This document shows, piece after piece, positions 4,613 through 5,169 of a stretch of 5,169 nucleotides of DNA (within the stretch, counting starts at the first letter, position 1; every line of letters begins with the position of its first letter). The notes under the pieces were generated by a model. That model ran no database searches, was not told the origin of the DNA, and was given only the letters and a program-made list of their open reading frames with translations. This DNA comes from an archaeon (GTDB taxonomy: Archaea; Iainarchaeota; Iainarchaeia; Iainarchaeales; GCA-2688035): contig JAUWWX010000080.1 of NCBI GenBank assembly GCA_030616665.1, forward strand, positions 1 to 5,169, written 5' to 3'. The translations under genes were made by a program, and so were the position numbers.

Positions 4613-5169
4613 TTAACCACCCTTTAAAAGAAATTGCTGTGTTGCCTTTTTTACCTCACGCAATTCCCTAATGCCCTTCTTCTGCAGCTTTTCAAGGAAC
4701 AACTTCCTTTGCCTCCAATTTTCCTCAATTTCTTTCCTGCTTAACCCAGTAAAGTCCTGCAATATTCTAATGTATTTGATTGGAACGTTTGTCCTCTCAA
4801 TGGTGTCTTTAACCGGGTCCCTTAGGAAAATTGTTTGTGTCTGCGCCCTCTTCAAAAGAACACCGCTTACCTCCGCAATCTCAGCAATCCGCCTTATGGT
4901 TCCCTTTCTCCTGTCGTGAATCTTGTGCTCTACAATTATCAAGTCAAGCCCTGACAGCATCACTTCCGGAACGTTCATCGGCGGCGAGGTAACCCTCACA
5001 ATCGTTTCCTGCGGGCTGTTTGCGTGGATTGTTCCCATACAATTTGAAACGATTACCCCGTTTGCGATATAGTTGTGGTTGTATTCCACAGTCAAATCAT
5101 AAACATAGCCGTCAAACGATTCCTCATCAACAGAAACAATCTCTTCAAATCTTGTGTCTGATTGAGCCA
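4613..5169 (-). CDS. Type IV pilus / secretion ATPase (VirB11/KlbA/TadA-like), 3' part, intein-interrupted
   Basis: This is the C-terminal portion of a hexameric ATPase of the type II/IV secretion superfamily, which would power pilin extraction and filament assembly at the cytoplasmic face of the membrane. The reading frame stays open to the window edge, so the N-terminal part (Walker A and B) lies outside. The extein part begins at Cys (codon 5041-5039) and contains the family's His box, CMGTIHANS, followed by ETIVRVTSPPMNVPEVML, where the conserved Arg and Pro-Pro-Met-Asn-Val-Pro of archaeal members are visible. Its last ~90 residues form the charged C-terminal region and end FLLKGG before TAA. 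Residues encoded upstream of that Cys are intein, not ATPase. The first in-frame start-like codon, TTG at 5095, sits inside the intein and is not a real start. The platform gene follows after 5 bases, with its GGGTGG ribosome binding site inside this gene's last codons. What is seen is the motif set and the intein junction; the role as pilus ATPase is inferred from family and neighbours. Confidence 0.92.
   Translation of the reverse strand, partial: AQSDTRFEEIVSVDEESFDGYVYDLTVEYNHNYIANGVIVSNCMGTIHANSPQETIVRVTSPPMNVPEVMLSGLDLIIVEHKIHDRRKGTIRRIAEIAEVSGVLLKRAQTQTIFLRDPVKDTIERTNVPIKYIRILQDFTGLSRKEIEENWRQRKLFLEKLQKKGIRELREVKKATQQFLLKGG
5042..5169 (-). mobile_element. Intein, C-terminal end (splicing blocks F and G), partial
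   Basis: Translating 5167 to 5042 on the minus strand in the ATPase frame gives a typical intein C-terminus. It has an IVSVDEESFDGYVYDLTVE stretch (block F, with the hallmark VYDLTVE), then HNYIANGVIVSN (end of block F plus block G). The terminal Asn (5044-5042) is followed directly by extein Cys+1 and the ATPase His box. The Asn would cyclise and Cys+1 would act as the C-extein nucleophile. The residue before the Asn is Ser (5047-5045), where most inteins have His. The upstream part, with the first residue, block B and any homing endonuclease domain, lies beyond the window, so mini-intein or full-length status is unknown. Inteins in archaeal VirB11-like ATPases are known under the KlbA name (Methanocaldococcus, Pyrococcus); assignment to that allele is from memory and needs an alignment. 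Confidence 0.93.

Noticed and set aside
2712..4671. Several plus-strand open frames (e.g. 2712-3104, 3354-3695, 3553-3891, 4402-4671)
   Set aside because: All lie antisense to the platform or ATPase genes, overlap one another and have low-complexity Ser/Ile/Leu composition typical of the reverse strand of membrane-protein genes.
5042..5095. TTG at 5095 as the start of an independent 160-aa ATPase fragment
   Set aside because: The frame continues unbroken to the window edge with clear intein sequence, and the TTG encodes Leu of VYDLTVE. It is internal, not a start.
1..5169. CRISPR array, tRNA/rRNA, insertion sequences
   Set aside because: No repeated spacers, no tRNA cloverleaf or rRNA-like stretch, and no transposase or terminal inverted repeats were seen; nearly all bases are in the pilus genes.

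Overview
This window looks like an archaeal type IV pilus (type IV filament) locus. Every supported gene lies on the minus strand, so the biological reading order runs from the right edge to the left. The archaeal signs are class III prepilin signals of the Q-x-S-x-E-x-x-x-L type, an A24-family prepilin peptidase with an extra C-terminal domain, TadC/FlaJ-like platform proteins in place of bacterial PilC/GspF, a VirB11/KlbA-like ATPase carrying an intein, GGTG/GGAGG ribosome binding sites and a TATA-type promoter. The exact lineage cannot be read from the window. A euryarchaeal or DPANN-type genome is plausible, but that is inference.

Layout in transcription order: (1) 5169-4613, the 3' part of a secretion/pilus ATPase gene; its first 126 bases are the C-terminal end of an intein and the remainder is the C-terminal extein. 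(2) 4607-3432, a membrane platform protein with a long charged N-terminal extension. (3) 3427-2486, a second, shorter platform protein. (4) 2473-2318, a 51-residue pilin that is easily missed because it is so short. (5) A 64-base intergenic stretch with a TATA-like promoter and a strong Shine-Dalgarno sequence. (6) 2253-1951, a 100-residue pilin with six cysteines, possibly the major subunit. (7) 1931-1758, a 57-residue minimal pilin. (8) 1740-619, the prepilin peptidase with its C-terminal domain. (9) 637-95, a 180-residue pilin with a larger C-terminal domain, overlapping the peptidase gene. (10) 90-1, the start of a fifth pilin that runs off the window.

How the parts should work together: the ATPase hydrolyses ATP at the cytoplasmic face. 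The two polytopic platform proteins, probably a heteromeric pair like TadB/TadC, couple this to extraction of pilins from the membrane. The peptidase removes the short positively charged leaders just before the conserved Gln. The processed pilins then assemble through their N-terminal hydrophobic helices. Genes 1-4 are spaced 4-12 bases apart with ribosome binding sites at or in the preceding stop codons, as expected for a translationally coupled operon. There are no intergenic stretches over 300 bases, and no RNA genes, mobile elements (other than the intein) or CRISPR arrays were seen.

The points most worth a second look are the intein at the ATPase Cys-Met-Gly-Thr-Ile-His site with Ser in place of the usual penultimate His, the unannotated 51-residue pilin, the independently promoted six-Cys pilin, and the presence of five different pilins beside one dedicated peptidase.
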